DNA of 64,000 nt from DAORHV01 sp964513925 (GCA_964513925.1 CAZENR010000006.1:1-64000), one strand, 5' to 3'; positions 1-8,988 are shown, counted from the stretch's first letter. The notes: generated from the letters alone by a model not told the origin. Program-made: numbers and translations.

Positions 1-273
1 AGCTCATCAACTCAAAAAGCAGTGGTGATTGCGTAACAAGTAGACTAACTGACTGTGTAACGTTTCTCATGAATGCATGATAATTTATATGAGTAAAATT
101 TTCAAATATTTTTAATTTTATAAAAATTTTATAAATTATTGACTATTAGAATCTTATATTTAAATTTTTTTGTGCTTTTTAATTAGTTTTATTAACTAAT
201 TCTTTACAGAGAATTGCGCATTTAGATTGAATATCTTTGTGCAAATGCGGAGAGGTGGATATTGCCTATTTCG
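1..273. other. AT-rich intergenic stretch
   Basis: No gene is supported here. The stretch is markedly more AT-rich than the rest of the window. It holds a short inverted repeat near 181-203 (AATTAGTT/AACTAATT) with no T-run that would make it a convincing terminator. A longer reading of the next gene from position 227 is possible, but the promoter signal at 274-282 argues against it. Confidence 0.5.
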
Positions 274-282
274 TGTTACACT
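274..282 (+). promoter_or_regulatory. Extended -10 promoter box (TGTTACACT)
   Basis: TGTTACACT fits the extended -10 form TGnTANNNT. It ends 7 nt before the ATG at 290, so transcription would start at or next to the start codon and the mRNA would be leaderless. The same arrangement recurs at about 20 genes in the window. Confidence 0.55.
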
Positions 283-289
283 ATTTATC

Positions 290-841
290 ATGTTTGAAGC
301 CATTCTTCTCATTCTCCCAGTTCCGTTTATCCTGATTTGGGGATCTGGTCCATTGGTGCACTGGATTTCGTTGGCGCTGCTCCTTATCTGTCTGCCGGGA
401 TTCTTGGTGATGCGTGGAGGCGCACCATATGTGGCTACACCAAAACGCATAATGAACGCAATGTTGAAATTAGCGAATATTCACTCAGGTGAAACCGTTA
501 TTGATGCAGGTTGCGGTGATGGAAGAATGGTGCTTGCCGCTGCGAAGAAAGGTGCGAAGGCGATAGGCTTCGAGCGGTCCGTTCCTACGTACATTGTTGC
601 CAGAATGCGATCGCTGTTTCAAAAGAATGCGAATGTGCTCTTTCGGGATTTATGGAAGCAGGATTACTCCAAAGCCGACGTAGTGTTTTGCTATTTGCTG
701 ACAGATACGATGAGAAAGTTTGAACGAGTGGTTTGGCCAACACTCAAGCCGGGCGCGAGGGTTGTTTCACACGTATTCACGTTTGAGCATGTACAACCAG
801 ATGCTAAAGAGGGCGGCGCAGTGTTATACATAAAGAAATAG
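290..841 (+). CDS. Class I SAM-dependent methyltransferase with N-terminal membrane segments
   Basis: Predicted 183-aa protein. Residues about 3-40 form two hydrophobic segments, so the enzyme is probably membrane-anchored. Motif I (VIDAGCGDGRM) follows at about residue 70, and an acidic residue in GFERS ends beta-2, the SAM-binding layout of a Rossmann methyltransferase. DVVFCYLLTD fits motif II and LKPGARVVSH the later strand. The substrate cannot be read from the sequence. I chose ATG 290 over the upstream start at 227 because of the -10 box 7 nt before it. The next gene begins 3 nt after the stop, so the two are probably co-transcribed. Confidence 0.75.
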   Translation: MFEAILLILPVPFILIWGSGPLVHWISLALLLICLPGFLVMRGGAPYVATPKRIMNAMLKLANIHSGETVIDAGCGDGRMVLAAAKKGAKAIGFERSVPTYIVARMRSLFQKNANVLFRDLWKQDYSKADVVFCYLLTDTMRKFERVVWPTLKPGARVVSHVFTFEHVQPDAKEGGAVLYIKK

Positions 842-843
842 CC

Positions 844-1110
844 ATGCCTCAAACTCTCAAAAAGTTCCACAGGACGTTGCGATTGTTCTTCAGCGCAATG
901 ACAAGTCCGCAAACCCCTATGCTTGCAAAGTTGGTTCTGCTTGCGGGTCTGGTGTATCTGATTGTGCCCACTGATATTATCCCCGACTTCATTCCTGCTC
1001 TTGGATTCAGCGATGATGTATTGGCATTGATAGCGGCAGGAACAACGTTTCTAAGGATTGCCAATCGCGTTCGCTCGTCTGTAGTACAAACTGAGAAAAG
1101 ACAGGACTAG
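844..1110 (+). CDS. DUF1232 (YkvA-like) small membrane protein
   Basis: 88-aa protein with the DUF1232 hallmark: a hydrophobic segment leading into the signature VPTDIIPDFIPALGFSDD (about residues 41-58), followed by a second hydrophobic helix. The family is widespread, membrane-associated and of unknown function. It starts 3 nt after the methyltransferase stop and has no promoter of its own that I can see. Its last 4 nt overlap the end of the convergent gene on the minus strand. Confidence 0.85.
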   Translation: MPQTLKKFHRTLRLFFSAMTSPQTPMLAKLVLLAGLVYLIVPTDIIPDFIPALGFSDDVLALIAAGTTFLRIANRVRSSVVQTEKRQD

Positions 1111-1808
1111 AAAGATAAGCCAAACCGACGAATGTTTCTCGCCTGAACCCACCGAAGTACGCCGTGCACCCATGTTAAAGGGTGCCAAGTGGGCATTCGG
1201 TACAAGGATAAGTCGAACATGCGAAGCTTGGCTCCATCGTTCTCCGTTAGTATTACTCCTAGATTGAGCATGTATGCTTCGTCGCGAAGTATCCTTTTGG
1301 CATCCCAGCCCATAAAGTCGAACCAAAGCCCGGTATCTGCAGTAAGTTTTCTATTCTGGTGAAGAACGTCTGAAAGTTCGTCGTGTAATTCCGGATGTTT
1401 GTTGAAGAGATCCAAAGTGAGCGGCTTCATACTGAGTCGCTGTTGTACGATGTAAAACCTCTTTCCCTTGATCGAGCCTACCAATTCCGTAGAAACAACA
1501 CGATCGCCGAAGTAGTGCAGGCAAAGCCGCGTGTGCTCCGCGACCTCATTCGGATGCTGGGTGAAGTACGGACTGACATAGAGAGAGAACGCATCTTGCC
1601 TTGTTTTGCAGCGCGGATACTTAATGACCATTGGCACAGATGCGCCCTGCATATCGTATGCCCTGACAATGCTCTGGGCACCGATGCCGACTATTCCGCC
1701 CAGGTTGCCCAAGTGCACTTCGGGAAAGTATTTCTGAAAATACTGCCGCTCGGCTACGGTAAGATGCTGCACGTGTTTATGGTAAAGCATTCCGGTAGAA
1801 AGCAACAC
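1107..1808 (-). CDS. Uncharacterised protein, possible protein-kinase-like fold (paralogue A)
   Basis: 233 aa from a GTG start that overlaps the stop of the upstream paralogue by 1 nt (TAGTG). It aligns with that neighbour along most of its length (shared: LT..ERQ...FP, G.G, SPaFT, FDF.GWD, FDL.L.R.P). Kinase-like features are a glycine-rich stretch IVGIGAQSIV (about 39-48), a hydrophobic strand with lysine (VIKYPR, about 62-67), FDFMGWD as a possible catalytic loop and LRMFDLSL as a possible DFG equivalent. No HRD motif is visible, so the kinase assignment is tentative. An alternative start is ATG 1790. Confidence 0.55.
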   Translation of the reverse strand: MLLSTGMLYHKHVQHLTVAERQYFQKYFPEVHLGNLGGIVGIGAQSIVRAYDMQGASVPMVIKYPRCKTRQDAFSLYVSPYFTQHPNEVAEHTRLCLHYFGDRVVSTELVGSIKGKRFYIVQQRLSMKPLTLDLFNKHPELHDELSDVLHQNRKLTADTGLWFDFMGWDAKRILRDEAYMLNLGVILTENDGAKLRMFDLSLYRMPTWHPLTWVHGVLRWVQARNIRRFGLSF

Positions 1809-2476
1809 TACGCAACGGCAACGGAATGGAGCATACGTGCATTATTGCGCTGATTGGAAACATACGCAGGAATATGCGGTATCGCTCTTGGTGAAAGCGC
1901 CGGCGTACGCATAAGTGTCAGATCGAAGATTTTCAGCACCGGCCTCTCCCCCTCCCAAATGACGGCAACGTTTGCCATGGCAATTTGGTCCAGGAGCACT
2001 CTCCAAAGATCCCAGCCCTGGAAATCGAAGAATAGCGATTGGTCTTTCTGCAGCTTTACATCTTGATCGAGCAACTGACGCAATTGATCAAGCAATGTTG
2101 GATGCTTCATGAGAATAGCCGGCGTCAGCATCTCCATATCCAGTTTGTCCTGGAGAATGCAATATGCGTCTCCGACCGTACTGCGGATGATAGTGGGTAC
2201 AACGACTGCATTTCCAAAATACCTCTCGCACATATCCGCATCGCGCTGGCTCTCATCCGCTGTCGAGGTAAATGCGGGGCTCACGAACGAAGATAGGGGG
2301 TCGCGCTGCGTATCTTTACGAAGGAGCTTTAACACTTTTCCCCTAACACCATCTGCCGCCGAAGACAGAACAAGCGCAACCTTCTCAATTCCCATACCCA
2401 AACGTCCACGCACGCTGTTTGGATCGATATCCGGAAAGTGCCGCTCGATATGTTGACGCTCTAAGGTTGTTAACAT
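1808..2476 (-). CDS. Uncharacterised protein, possible protein-kinase-like fold (paralogue B)
   Basis: 222-aa protein and first gene of the two-gene unit with paralogue A. The same landmarks occur in the same order: RLGMGIEKVALV (glycine-rich strand-turn-strand), KVLKLLRK (candidate ATP-binding lysine), FFDFQGWDLWRVL (candidate catalytic loop) and LKIFDLTLMR (candidate metal-binding Asp). The pair probably arose by tandem duplication. No signal peptide or membrane segment is evident, so a cytosolic protein is likely. I cannot name a family; a divergent aminoglycoside-phosphotransferase-like or lipopolysaccharide-kinase-like fold is the most economical reading. Confidence 0.55.
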   Translation of the reverse strand: MLTTLERQHIERHFPDIDPNSVRGRLGMGIEKVALVLSSAADGVRGKVLKLLRKDTQRDPLSSFVSPAFTSTADESQRDADMCERYFGNAVVVPTIIRSTVGDAYCILQDKLDMEMLTPAILMKHPTLLDQLRQLLDQDVKLQKDQSLFFDFQGWDLWRVLLDQIAMANVAVIWEGERPVLKIFDLTLMRTPALSPRAIPHIPAYVSNQRNNARMLHSVAVA

Positions 2477-2509
2477 AGTTTGCCAATTATCAATATTCTT
2501 TCACTTAAG

Positions 2510-3244
2510 TCAATTTTTTTGCTTTCTCTGCTTTGCCGACATGTACTTCTGCTTTTCCAGGCTGCCATGCTTTTCCAGGCAATACCGGAGCATGGTTCTT
2601 GGCATGTGTGCAGCATGTGCGTCCAAAAAAGAATTGATGACATGCATATCGCGTTTTGCAACTTCCCGGAGCATCCAACCGCATGCTTTGTGCATGAGAT
2701 CATGATCATGCGTTAGAAAATGGGCGCAGAGAGCCATCGTGTCTGTAAAATCATTACGACGGATGAATGCCAATGTTGCGACAATGGAAATGCGTTCGCG
2801 CCAAAGGTGTTTTGAACCAGCCAGGGTATACAGAATGCCCCTGGGTCTTGTCGCCAAATATTCGCCGAGAATTGCCGCTGCCGAGGTATCGACCAAATCC
2901 CAGTTGTTCACCCGGTCGAGTTGCTGCAAATACAACTCGACTATCGATTTTTTTCCCTCATCATCGGCACGTGTAAACTGATCGACCAGTATGAGCAGCG
3001 CTGCCAACCTGCATTCATGCAATGGATCTGCAAGCAGGAGAATGATTTCATCTCCGGGTAATTCTCTGTATCGGCGCACAACGGAGCGGACTGCTGGAAC
3101 ACTCACTCCCAGAAAGACATCCCCTTCGGCATACTCCCCCGCTCCCGTCTTGAAGAACGAGGGATAGAATGCCGCTTTGTTCTTATCCGCTATGACTCGC
3201 AAGTCTCTGCGGACTGCTTTGGCACTAGCTTGGATCTTTGCCAT
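2510..3244 (-). CDS. DNA alkylation repair protein, AlkD family
   Basis: 244-aa all-helical protein with HEAT-like repeats. The N-terminus (AAFYPSFFKTGAGEYAEGD) and VNNWDLVDTS match AlkD-type DNA glycosylases, where the W-D pair of NWDLVD lines the lesion-binding cleft. AlkD enzymes excise N3- and N7-alkylated purines without base flipping. Length is normal for the family. Its start codon lies inside the 3' end of the upstream creD-like gene (20-nt overlap), so the two are translationally coupled or at least co-transcribed. Confidence 0.88.
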   Translation of the reverse strand: MAKIQASAKAVRRDLRVIADKNKAAFYPSFFKTGAGEYAEGDVFLGVSVPAVRSVVRRYRELPGDEIILLLADPLHECRLAALLILVDQFTRADDEGKKSIVELYLQQLDRVNNWDLVDTSAAAILGEYLATRPRGILYTLAGSKHLWRERISIVATLAFIRRNDFTDTMALCAHFLTHDHDLMHKACGWMLREVAKRDMHVINSFLDAHAAHMPRTMLRYCLEKHGSLEKQKYMSAKQRKQKN

Positions 3245-4532
3245 ACCAATCGACGTTGCGAGTGATAAACATGACCGTAGCTAAAATGACGAACAGGATT
3301 ACCGAACCTAAGAGCAGTGCGTAGTCTTCTATTTGCAGCAATGCATAGAGATAGCCGTACAACACCGCCAAGAGCACACCAACGCTGGTGCCAAAGCGTT
3401 TGTGTTTTAAAACTGCAATGCTATACCCGCTTACCAATACTACTGTCGCAACTGCCGAGAGTAGGTACGCGTGCAGAAAGCCCAGGTGCTCTGAAAGCGA
3501 CAACAGCAGCAGATAAAACAGGCAAAGCGCAGCGCCTACGAGAATGTACTGGAACGGGTGCACTCTTTCGGTATGCAGAACCTCGACCAAGAACAAGACC
3601 ATGAACGTGAGTCCGATGAAGAGGATCGCGTACTTTATCGCACGGTCGACCAGAGTGTAAAAGTCCGTTGTCTCAAGGAGCTTCACTCCAAACCTAGCAT
3701 CTGGGGTGGCGGGTGCGTACTCTTCCGCAGCCACCGTGGCTGCGGAAGAGCCGGCCCACCATGAAGAGACATCCCAACGGGCGGTGAACCCTTTCTCTGT
3801 AATTTCGTGGGTTGCGGGCAAAGAAGAGCCAACGAAACTGGGCATGGTCCATGGAGAATCCATGGAGACTGTGGATTGTTTTGCGGATGGGAGGAATTCA
3901 AGCGACTCAGTACCGCGCAGCGTGAAGCTATACGAGAACGGCGTATCTGCACCGGGTGTAAATTTCAGCGGTGCGCGAAGAGTAACCGTACCGTACTCAC
4001 CGCTGGTTGGCTCGAACGTTGCAGGGGCGCTGCCGTATTGAAGCACCGGCTGCTCTATCATGCCGCGAACATCCGATATCATGATGTCCATGGTGGCACC
4101 TTCTGCAAGAGCAGTGCCGGATTTCACTGCAGCCTGCGCTGATGGCAGTACGCCCGATACCTGCACAACAGCTGTGTAGACCGGTACACGGAAAATACCG
4201 CGGTAACGCACCTCTGTCTGCACCTGGGTTTTGACATCAACCTTAGTTGCAGTGATATCGACGGAAGAAGTCTGCTGGCGCAATACACCCTTGTCGTCGC
4301 GATAGCTGCTGACAAAGGGAACGTGCACTACCGGACCGCCAATCACCTGCGCATTGCCCCACTTGCTGGCTATGTCCGCAATTGCCTCGTATTGCCTTCC
4401 TTGTCTCTCGGCAACCAAGCCGTACACCATCAAACTTGGGATGTAACACAAGATGACGAGGAAGCCGACTAAGAACATTTTAAAGCTGACACTTGCCGAG
4501 CGTTGCAGCATGGGAATGGTTGGAAGAGACAC
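3225..4532 (-). CDS. CreD-family inner membrane protein
   Basis: 435 aa. An N-terminal membrane helix (about 18-37) is followed by the periplasmic CreD-type region containing GGPVVHVPF (about residue 65-73), and the C-terminal third carries several hydrophobic helices. CreD family members are envelope proteins of unclear biochemistry, linked in Enterobacteria to the CreBC regulon and colicin E2 tolerance; no CreBC is present here. I place the start at GTG 4532 because an extended -10 (TGGTATCAT, 4549-4541) ends 8 nt upstream; ATG 4511 is the alternative. Confidence 0.85.
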   Translation of the reverse strand: MSLPTIPMLQRSASVSFKMFLVGFLVILCYIPSLMVYGLVAERQGRQYEAIADIASKWGNAQVIGGPVVHVPFVSSYRDDKGVLRQQTSSVDITATKVDVKTQVQTEVRYRGIFRVPVYTAVVQVSGVLPSAQAAVKSGTALAEGATMDIMISDVRGMIEQPVLQYGSAPATFEPTSGEYGTVTLRAPLKFTPGADTPFSYSFTLRGTESLEFLPSAKQSTVSMDSPWTMPSFVGSSLPATHEITEKGFTARWDVSSWWAGSSAATVAAEEYAPATPDARFGVKLLETTDFYTLVDRAIKYAILFIGLTFMVLFLVEVLHTERVHPFQYILVGAALCLFYLLLLSLSEHLGFLHAYLLSAVATVVLVSGYSIAVLKHKRFGTSVGVLLAVLYGYLYALLQIEDYALLLGSVILFVILATVMFITRNVDWYGKDPS

Positions 4533-4540
4533 AGGCGAAC

Positions 4541-4549
4541 ATGATACCA
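4541..4549 (-). promoter_or_regulatory. Extended -10 promoter box of creD-alkD unit
   Basis: TGGTATCAT on the minus strand, 8 nt before the GTG at 4532. It predicts a leaderless or nearly leaderless mRNA starting with GTG. Confidence 0.5.
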
Positions 4550-4594
4550 GCGCTCACGCTGACCACAAAGCCGCAGAAACCGTATTTATGGCCT

Positions 4595-6130
4595 TTAGAG
4601 AGCGTAAATTTGAAGCAGTGGCGTATGAAATTTTTGAACTTCAAATACCGGAGTGCGGGTGGAAAATTTTTGCCTGTACGCCTTGGAGTAGCGAGTAAAG
4701 TAGACGATGTAAGTGGATGCCGCCGAGCATTCGAAATTCACTCCATCGGGCCAGGCGTACCAAGTCATGAGGTACTCTGCGATCGGCACGCAAATTCGAT
4801 CTCCGGCTTTGAGCCGGGGAACGAGCCATTCATGCGCCTGAAGATACGTGGGCCCCAAGAACTCCAGTTCGAACGTATCGTGAATATTGCGGGGCAGCAT
4901 ACTGCGCACCGACTCGTTCACATACGAACCGCCAAAAGGGAAAATGCGCGTTAGTTCCAGGGCGTTCCAGGCAAACAATGCGCAAACCAGGCACAACATT
5001 GCTCGGATGTTGAAGCGAAGTATGAAGTGTTGGATGAGCGTTTCCAGTCCGACTGCCGCCAGAATACAGAGTGCCGGGACACAGAAGAGAAACTGGCGTA
5101 TGCCGTCGTAACGGGGCATGCCGGGCTTGAGCGTTAGTATCAGCGGAACCCAGAACCAGCAAAGGAGTATCAATGCATCCCGCCTATGCGAGAAGCGGAT
5201 GACAAAGAGCGTTCCTGCAAGCAAGCACGCAAAAGTGATGATCGGTGTCGCCAGGAAGAATTGCACCGGCATGTAATGCCACGGCAACGAGCCACCGGAG
5301 TACTCGACTCCAAAGTACAGGACTTTGCCCGGCCAGAATGGTTCGGCAAGAAAGAATTGCAACGCTCCAAGAAGCAGTGATGGCTGACGCCATAGCGTGG
5401 GCCAGGCAGCAACCATGCTACATGCGGCCGTACCAGCAATAACTGCCGACCAAGCGGCGTACCGGCGCAATGCAGATGCATCACCGGAGCGATACTCCTG
5501 CCATGCAGATACAACCGCAACAACCGCCAATGAGGGAATCAACGAAATGGCACTCAATTTCGCGGCGATACCAAGGCCGAGCGCAGCTCCCGATACGACT
5601 GCCCATCGGATTGTACGGCGTTTGATCAGCATGCTCAGTGCGGCAAAAACGCACACGGCTGCAGCAAGTACGGGAATATCCTTAGGATTGTATTGGGCAT
5701 GTGCCACAAGTTGCGGATACGTAACCAAGAACGCAGTTGCAAGCCATGCCGTCCTGTTACCAAACGCTGAGCGAACATAGCAAAACAGGAATGCGCAGCA
5801 TGCGGATGTGACCAAAATGCCTAGCAGGTGACTGGATGCTACCAGCGACATTCCGAATGTGTGGATACCAATCAGCGACACTGCATAGTTCAGTAGAAAG
5901 TATGCCGGACCGTAGTACATTCCGTTGCCAGGCATAGCCTGCAGATACGTCGAGTCACCACTTTCCCAATAACGTAAAAAGAGTTCGGCCCAGTTGCGGT
6001 GCAGCGGCTCATCCCATGTCACGCCGTACAGATTGATCGTACAAAGCTGAAAAACGAGTATCGTTACCGCGATAGCAACCGGCGCTAGCCAGCTTGGATA
6101 CTCACGCGAAGGAGAAAGGCGAAGTTGCAT
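4595..6130 (-). CDS. GT-C fold membrane glycosyltransferase (GT39/ArnT-like)
   Basis: 511-aa polytopic protein with around ten hydrophobic helices. The first periplasmic loop holds VTWDEPLHRNW (about 33-43), the Asp-Glu pair typical of PMT/ArnT/GT39-type GT-C transferases that use lipid-linked sugar donors. The pattern of short loops and aromatic-rich helices fits this superfamily. The acceptor (protein, glycan or lipid) cannot be determined. A TACCAT box lies 14 nt upstream of the ATG, implying a very short leader. No other glycosylation genes adjoin it. Confidence 0.75.
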   Translation of the reverse strand: MQLRLSPSREYPSWLAPVAIAVTILVFQLCTINLYGVTWDEPLHRNWAELFLRYWESGDSTYLQAMPGNGMYYGPAYFLLNYAVSLIGIHTFGMSLVASSHLLGILVTSACCAFLFCYVRSAFGNRTAWLATAFLVTYPQLVAHAQYNPKDIPVLAAAVCVFAALSMLIKRRTIRWAVVSGAALGLGIAAKLSAISLIPSLAVVAVVSAWQEYRSGDASALRRYAAWSAVIAGTAACSMVAAWPTLWRQPSLLLGALQFFLAEPFWPGKVLYFGVEYSGGSLPWHYMPVQFFLATPIITFACLLAGTLFVIRFSHRRDALILLCWFWVPLILTLKPGMPRYDGIRQFLFCVPALCILAAVGLETLIQHFILRFNIRAMLCLVCALFAWNALELTRIFPFGGSYVNESVRSMLPRNIHDTFELEFLGPTYLQAHEWLVPRLKAGDRICVPIAEYLMTWYAWPDGVNFECSAASTYIVYFTRYSKAYRQKFSTRTPVFEVQKFHTPLLQIYAL

Positions 6131-6178
6131 GGCGTACGACAGCCATGGTACAGGACAAGCGCTCTCGTATGTATGCGC

Positions 6179-6730
6179 TTAATCGATGTTCTCGCTGAAC
6201 TGCTCCTGATACGGATTTTTCAGTGGCAAACGAGTAGCAGCGGGATGCCCCTCGATTTCTCGACGTTGTTTTAGCATGAGTTCGCACAACTCCCTGTACC
6301 CCGGAAGCACATCGTAAGGGCAGCCGCCGATACGCAGTTGCTTGCGGAGTTCTGCCTTCTGAGTATCGGTGAGATCATCGTAGCGAAACATAGTCGGCGA
6401 CAACGACGATGATTGACTCTTTTGCTTCGGCGTGGTGACGCAAGGATTCTCGGTGCTGGCAGCGGCATCGACTGAAGCAGAAGACGAAGATGCCTGCCCT
6501 GCGTCAGGGGCATAACGCTCTCGATGTGCACGGCGCAGTGCGGCTCTGTCCACGAGTCCGCTTTGGTCGGTGCGCGGAGTGTACTGTTCGTATACCGGCG
6601 TGCTGGCCCCGGTATCCGCATTTGTTCTAGCTGATGCCAATGACACCAATGGGACCGCAACGGCCAAAAGCATGGACATCATGATCGGTTGCACAAAAGA
6701 TGCATGAACCGGCTGTTTCTTCTTGCGCAT
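6179..6730 (-). CDS. Uncharacterised secreted or membrane-anchored protein
   Basis: 183 aa. Basic N-terminus (MRKKK), hydrophobic segment ending in VSLASARTNAD (a likely signal peptide), then a polar, Ser/Ala-rich and proline-containing mature region with no recognised domain. The C-terminal part (LTDTQKAELRKQL, ELCELMLKQRREIEG) looks helical. I chose ATG 6730 over a TTG at 6751, which would overlap the TATACT promoter-like box at 6756-6751. It is transcribed towards the glycosyltransferase, but nothing shows a functional link. Confidence 0.5.
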   Translation of the reverse strand: MRKKKQPVHASFVQPIMMSMLLAVAVPLVSLASARTNADTGASTPVYEQYTPRTDQSGLVDRAALRRAHRERYAPDAGQASSSSASVDAAASTENPCVTTPKQKSQSSSLSPTMFRYDDLTDTQKAELRKQLRIGGCPYDVLPGYRELCELMLKQRREIEGHPAATRLPLKNPYQEQFSENID

Positions 6731-6787
6731 GTGTTGTTTTGGGTATGACAAGTATATTTTACACTACTTCAGCGGCACATTCAACGA

Positions 6788-7753
6788 CTATCGCAGACCA
6801 ACGGCCTTGTACACGCGATCCAGAGTCGTATCGGAAAGCGAACGTGCATGTTTGGCACCGGCGACAAGAACATCGTGTACGTACTCGGGCTGCTTTTCCA
6901 GCTCGCTTCGACGAGCGCGCATGGGGCCGAAATGGTCCATATACGCCTGAAACAGCAGCTTCTTCGCATCGCCATACCCCATGCCCCCGGCACGATATTT
7001 GTCTGCCAGCGTCTTTGTTTCGTCAGTGCCCAAGAACAGTTTGTGAAGTTGGTACGGAATGCACGAATCTGGATCTTTGGGATCTGCAACACCTTTTGAA
7101 TCTGTCTTAATACCCATGATTGCTTTTTGAATCGCTTTCTCTTCACCGAAAAGCGGGATGGTATTGCTGTAACTCTTGCTCATTTTGCGGCCATCTACTC
7201 CCGGCACAACGGCAACCTCATCTCGAATCTGAGCTTCGGGCAAGGTGAAAAAATCTTCACCGTATTCTGCGTTGAACTTCTGGGCGATGTCGCGAGCCAT
7301 TTCGATGTGCTGCTTCTGGTCTTTGCCGACCGGGACGGTGTCAGCCTGGTACATAAGAATGTCCGCCGCCTGCAGAACCGGATACGTAAACAAACCCACG
7401 TTTGATACCAAGCCCTGCTGCACCTTGTCCTTATAACTGACGGCGCGCTCCAATAAACCCATGGGCGTGACGCAACTTAAAATCCATGCCAAATCCGGAT
7501 GACCAGGAACATCCGACTGGAAGAACAGCGTCCCTTTGGATGGATCAAAGCCGCAGGCGAGCAAGTCCGTTGCAACATCCATGCGGAACTGACGGAGCTT
7601 GCCGGCGTCGCGCACGGTGGTCAGCGCGTGCAAATCGGCAATCATGAGCATGACCTCGCCTTTCCCGACCAAATCCACATTGGGTTTGATGTATCCGAAG
7701 TAGTTGCCAAGGTGGGCAATGCCCGAGGGCTGGATGCCAGACAAAACACGCAT
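6788..7753 (-). CDS. trpS: Tryptophanyl-tRNA synthetase
   Basis: 321-aa class Ic aminoacyl-tRNA synthetase that charges tRNA-Trp. The class I signature 1 is GIQPSGIAHLGNYFG near the N-terminus, signature 2 is GRKMSKSYSN around residues 190-200, and the intervening Rossmann segment matches bacterial TrpRS in length and order. An extended -10 (TGCTACACT, 7768-7760) ends 6 nt before the ATG, so the mRNA is predicted to be leaderless. Confidence 0.96.
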   Translation of the reverse strand: MRVLSGIQPSGIAHLGNYFGYIKPNVDLVGKGEVMLMIADLHALTTVRDAGKLRQFRMDVATDLLACGFDPSKGTLFFQSDVPGHPDLAWILSCVTPMGLLERAVSYKDKVQQGLVSNVGLFTYPVLQAADILMYQADTVPVGKDQKQHIEMARDIAQKFNAEYGEDFFTLPEAQIRDEVAVVPGVDGRKMSKSYSNTIPLFGEEKAIQKAIMGIKTDSKGVADPKDPDSCIPYQLHKLFLGTDETKTLADKYRAGGMGYGDAKKLLFQAYMDHFGPMRARRSELEKQPEYVHDVLVAGAKHARSLSDTTLDRVYKAVGLR

Positions 7754-7759
7754 GAAGAA

Positions 7760-7768
7760 AGTGTAGCA
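7760..7768 (-). promoter_or_regulatory. Extended -10 promoter box of trpS
   Basis: TGCTACACT on the minus strand with 6 nt to the trpS ATG; one of the cleanest leaderless signatures in the window. Confidence 0.6.
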
Positions 7769-7799
7769 GTTGGGACAACGCGTCTCTACTGCTTACGCA

Positions 7800-8540
7800 C
7801 TATCTCTTTTTGCGTGGCGTACGGCCGCCGGATGTTCGGCGTTGCTGGCCGCGCTCCTCGCTCATTTCTTCAACACGTTGCTTCATCTTCTGCAGTACAT
7901 CGTTAAACTGCCGCGGTAGCGGAGCTGCTATGTGCATCTGCTTTCCTGTAACCGGATGGGGAAAGTCTATGGAGATGGCATGCAGAAAAAATTTTCTGTA
8001 TGTGAAGCTTCCGGAAAACAACTTGTTAAAGCGCTTATCTCCGTGCTCATCGTCGAGTACGAGCGGATGCTTGATGGCGGCAAAGTGACGGCGAATTTGA
8101 TGGAACTGCCCACGCTCGATCACGGCCTCCACATATCCCACGGGGCCGAATGAATCCAGAACGGCGTATTCGGTCTTGGCATCCACAGTCCCCTGCCCGC
8201 TGCGCGCCTGCAACGGAATGGCAATGATGCCCTTTGGTTTGCTCGGCCTGCCGACGACCAAGGCTCGGTAACGCTTGGTCCAGCCCGCGAATTTCGACTT
8301 CAGAATTTTATCGAGCACCTGGGGCGTACGGGCGAAAACCAACACGCCAGATGTCTCGAAGTCCAGCCGGTGCACCGGCTGCAATTCCGGATAATCTTTG
8401 CGCAGAAAGTCGAGCAATGGCAGGCGGTCCATGCGCCCACTCCCCGCCACGGCCAACTCACCGCAGAGCTTGTTTACTATCAATAGCCATTCATCCTTAT
8501 AGAGGATGCGCTCCGCGGAAACCGTTTGAGTACGCTTCAT
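7800..8540 (-). CDS. RluA-family RNA pseudouridine synthase
   Basis: 246 aa. The catalytic signature PVHRLDFETSGVLVFA (around residues 75-90) contains the invariant Asp that attacks the target uridine in RluA-type synthases. No S4 domain precedes it, so it resembles the compact RluA form rather than RluC/D. The C-terminal tail is basic (RRTSGGRTPRKKR), probably aiding RNA binding. The substrate may be rRNA or tRNA. A TAGAGT box (8552-8547) ends 6 nt before the ATG, suggesting a leaderless message. Confidence 0.9.
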   Translation of the reverse strand: MKRTQTVSAERILYKDEWLLIVNKLCGELAVAGSGRMDRLPLLDFLRKDYPELQPVHRLDFETSGVLVFARTPQVLDKILKSKFAGWTKRYRALVVGRPSKPKGIIAIPLQARSGQGTVDAKTEYAVLDSFGPVGYVEAVIERGQFHQIRRHFAAIKHPLVLDDEHGDKRFNKLFSGSFTYRKFFLHAISIDFPHPVTGKQMHIAAPLPRQFNDVLQKMKQRVEEMSEERGQQRRTSGGRTPRKKR

Positions 8541-8555
8541 GCAGCTACTCTAGCG

Positions 8556-8900
8556 TCAGGAGACTGTTTGCAGAAGTGCACTGTCGCTATTTACCTTCTT
8601 CGAAGCGTCGTCTTGGCCGGCAACTTTCGACAACCGCTCGTTGATTGTGGCGATCTTGGCCTGCAAGCTCAAGACGATGTCCATGCGACGCTCGGCTCCG
8701 AAGGAATGCTGAAGCAGTAATGCAGATGCAAGTTGATATCGGCACTCCTTCAGCGCATCTGTCGTTGGCGCAGCATTGTACGGTGCCAGCAGCTCCTTTG
8801 CGGCGTCTTCTGCCTTGCACATGACTCCGATGAGCCACATGGCGTCCTCGTGCTTCAAGCGGCCGCCGTCTGGAGACAAATCCTTTGGGAAATTTTGCAT
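8556..8900 (-). CDS. Uncharacterised small helical protein
   Basis: 114 aa from ATG 8900 (an upstream ATG at 8945 would give 129 aa but lies close to the preceding terminator). Composition and periodicity suggest a helical bundle; no signal peptide, cysteine cluster or known motif is visible. An AATACT box ends about 8 nt before the chosen ATG. It is not recognisable as any family. Confidence 0.45.
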   Translation of the reverse strand: MQNFPKDLSPDGGRLKHEDAMWLIGVMCKAEDAAKELLAPYNAAPTTDALKECRYQLASALLLQHSFGAERRMDIVLSLQAKIATINERLSKVAGQDDASKKVNSDSALLQTVS

Positions 8901-8946
8901 AGGCCGCCAGTATTTGCATTTTGACCACGGCGTCAAGTGATTCAAG

Positions 8947-8974
8947 AAAAAAAGGCCCGCTTTGGGCGGGCCTT
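8947..8974 (-). terminator. Rho-independent terminator of the SLH/beta-propeller gene
   Basis: Perfect 9-bp stem AAGGCCCGC/GCGGGCCTT with a 5-nt loop (8952-8974). On the minus strand it is followed by a run of seven T. It lies just past the stop of the gene ending at 8989. Confidence 0.9.
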
Positions 8975-8988
8975 GTACGTTGCAGAGA

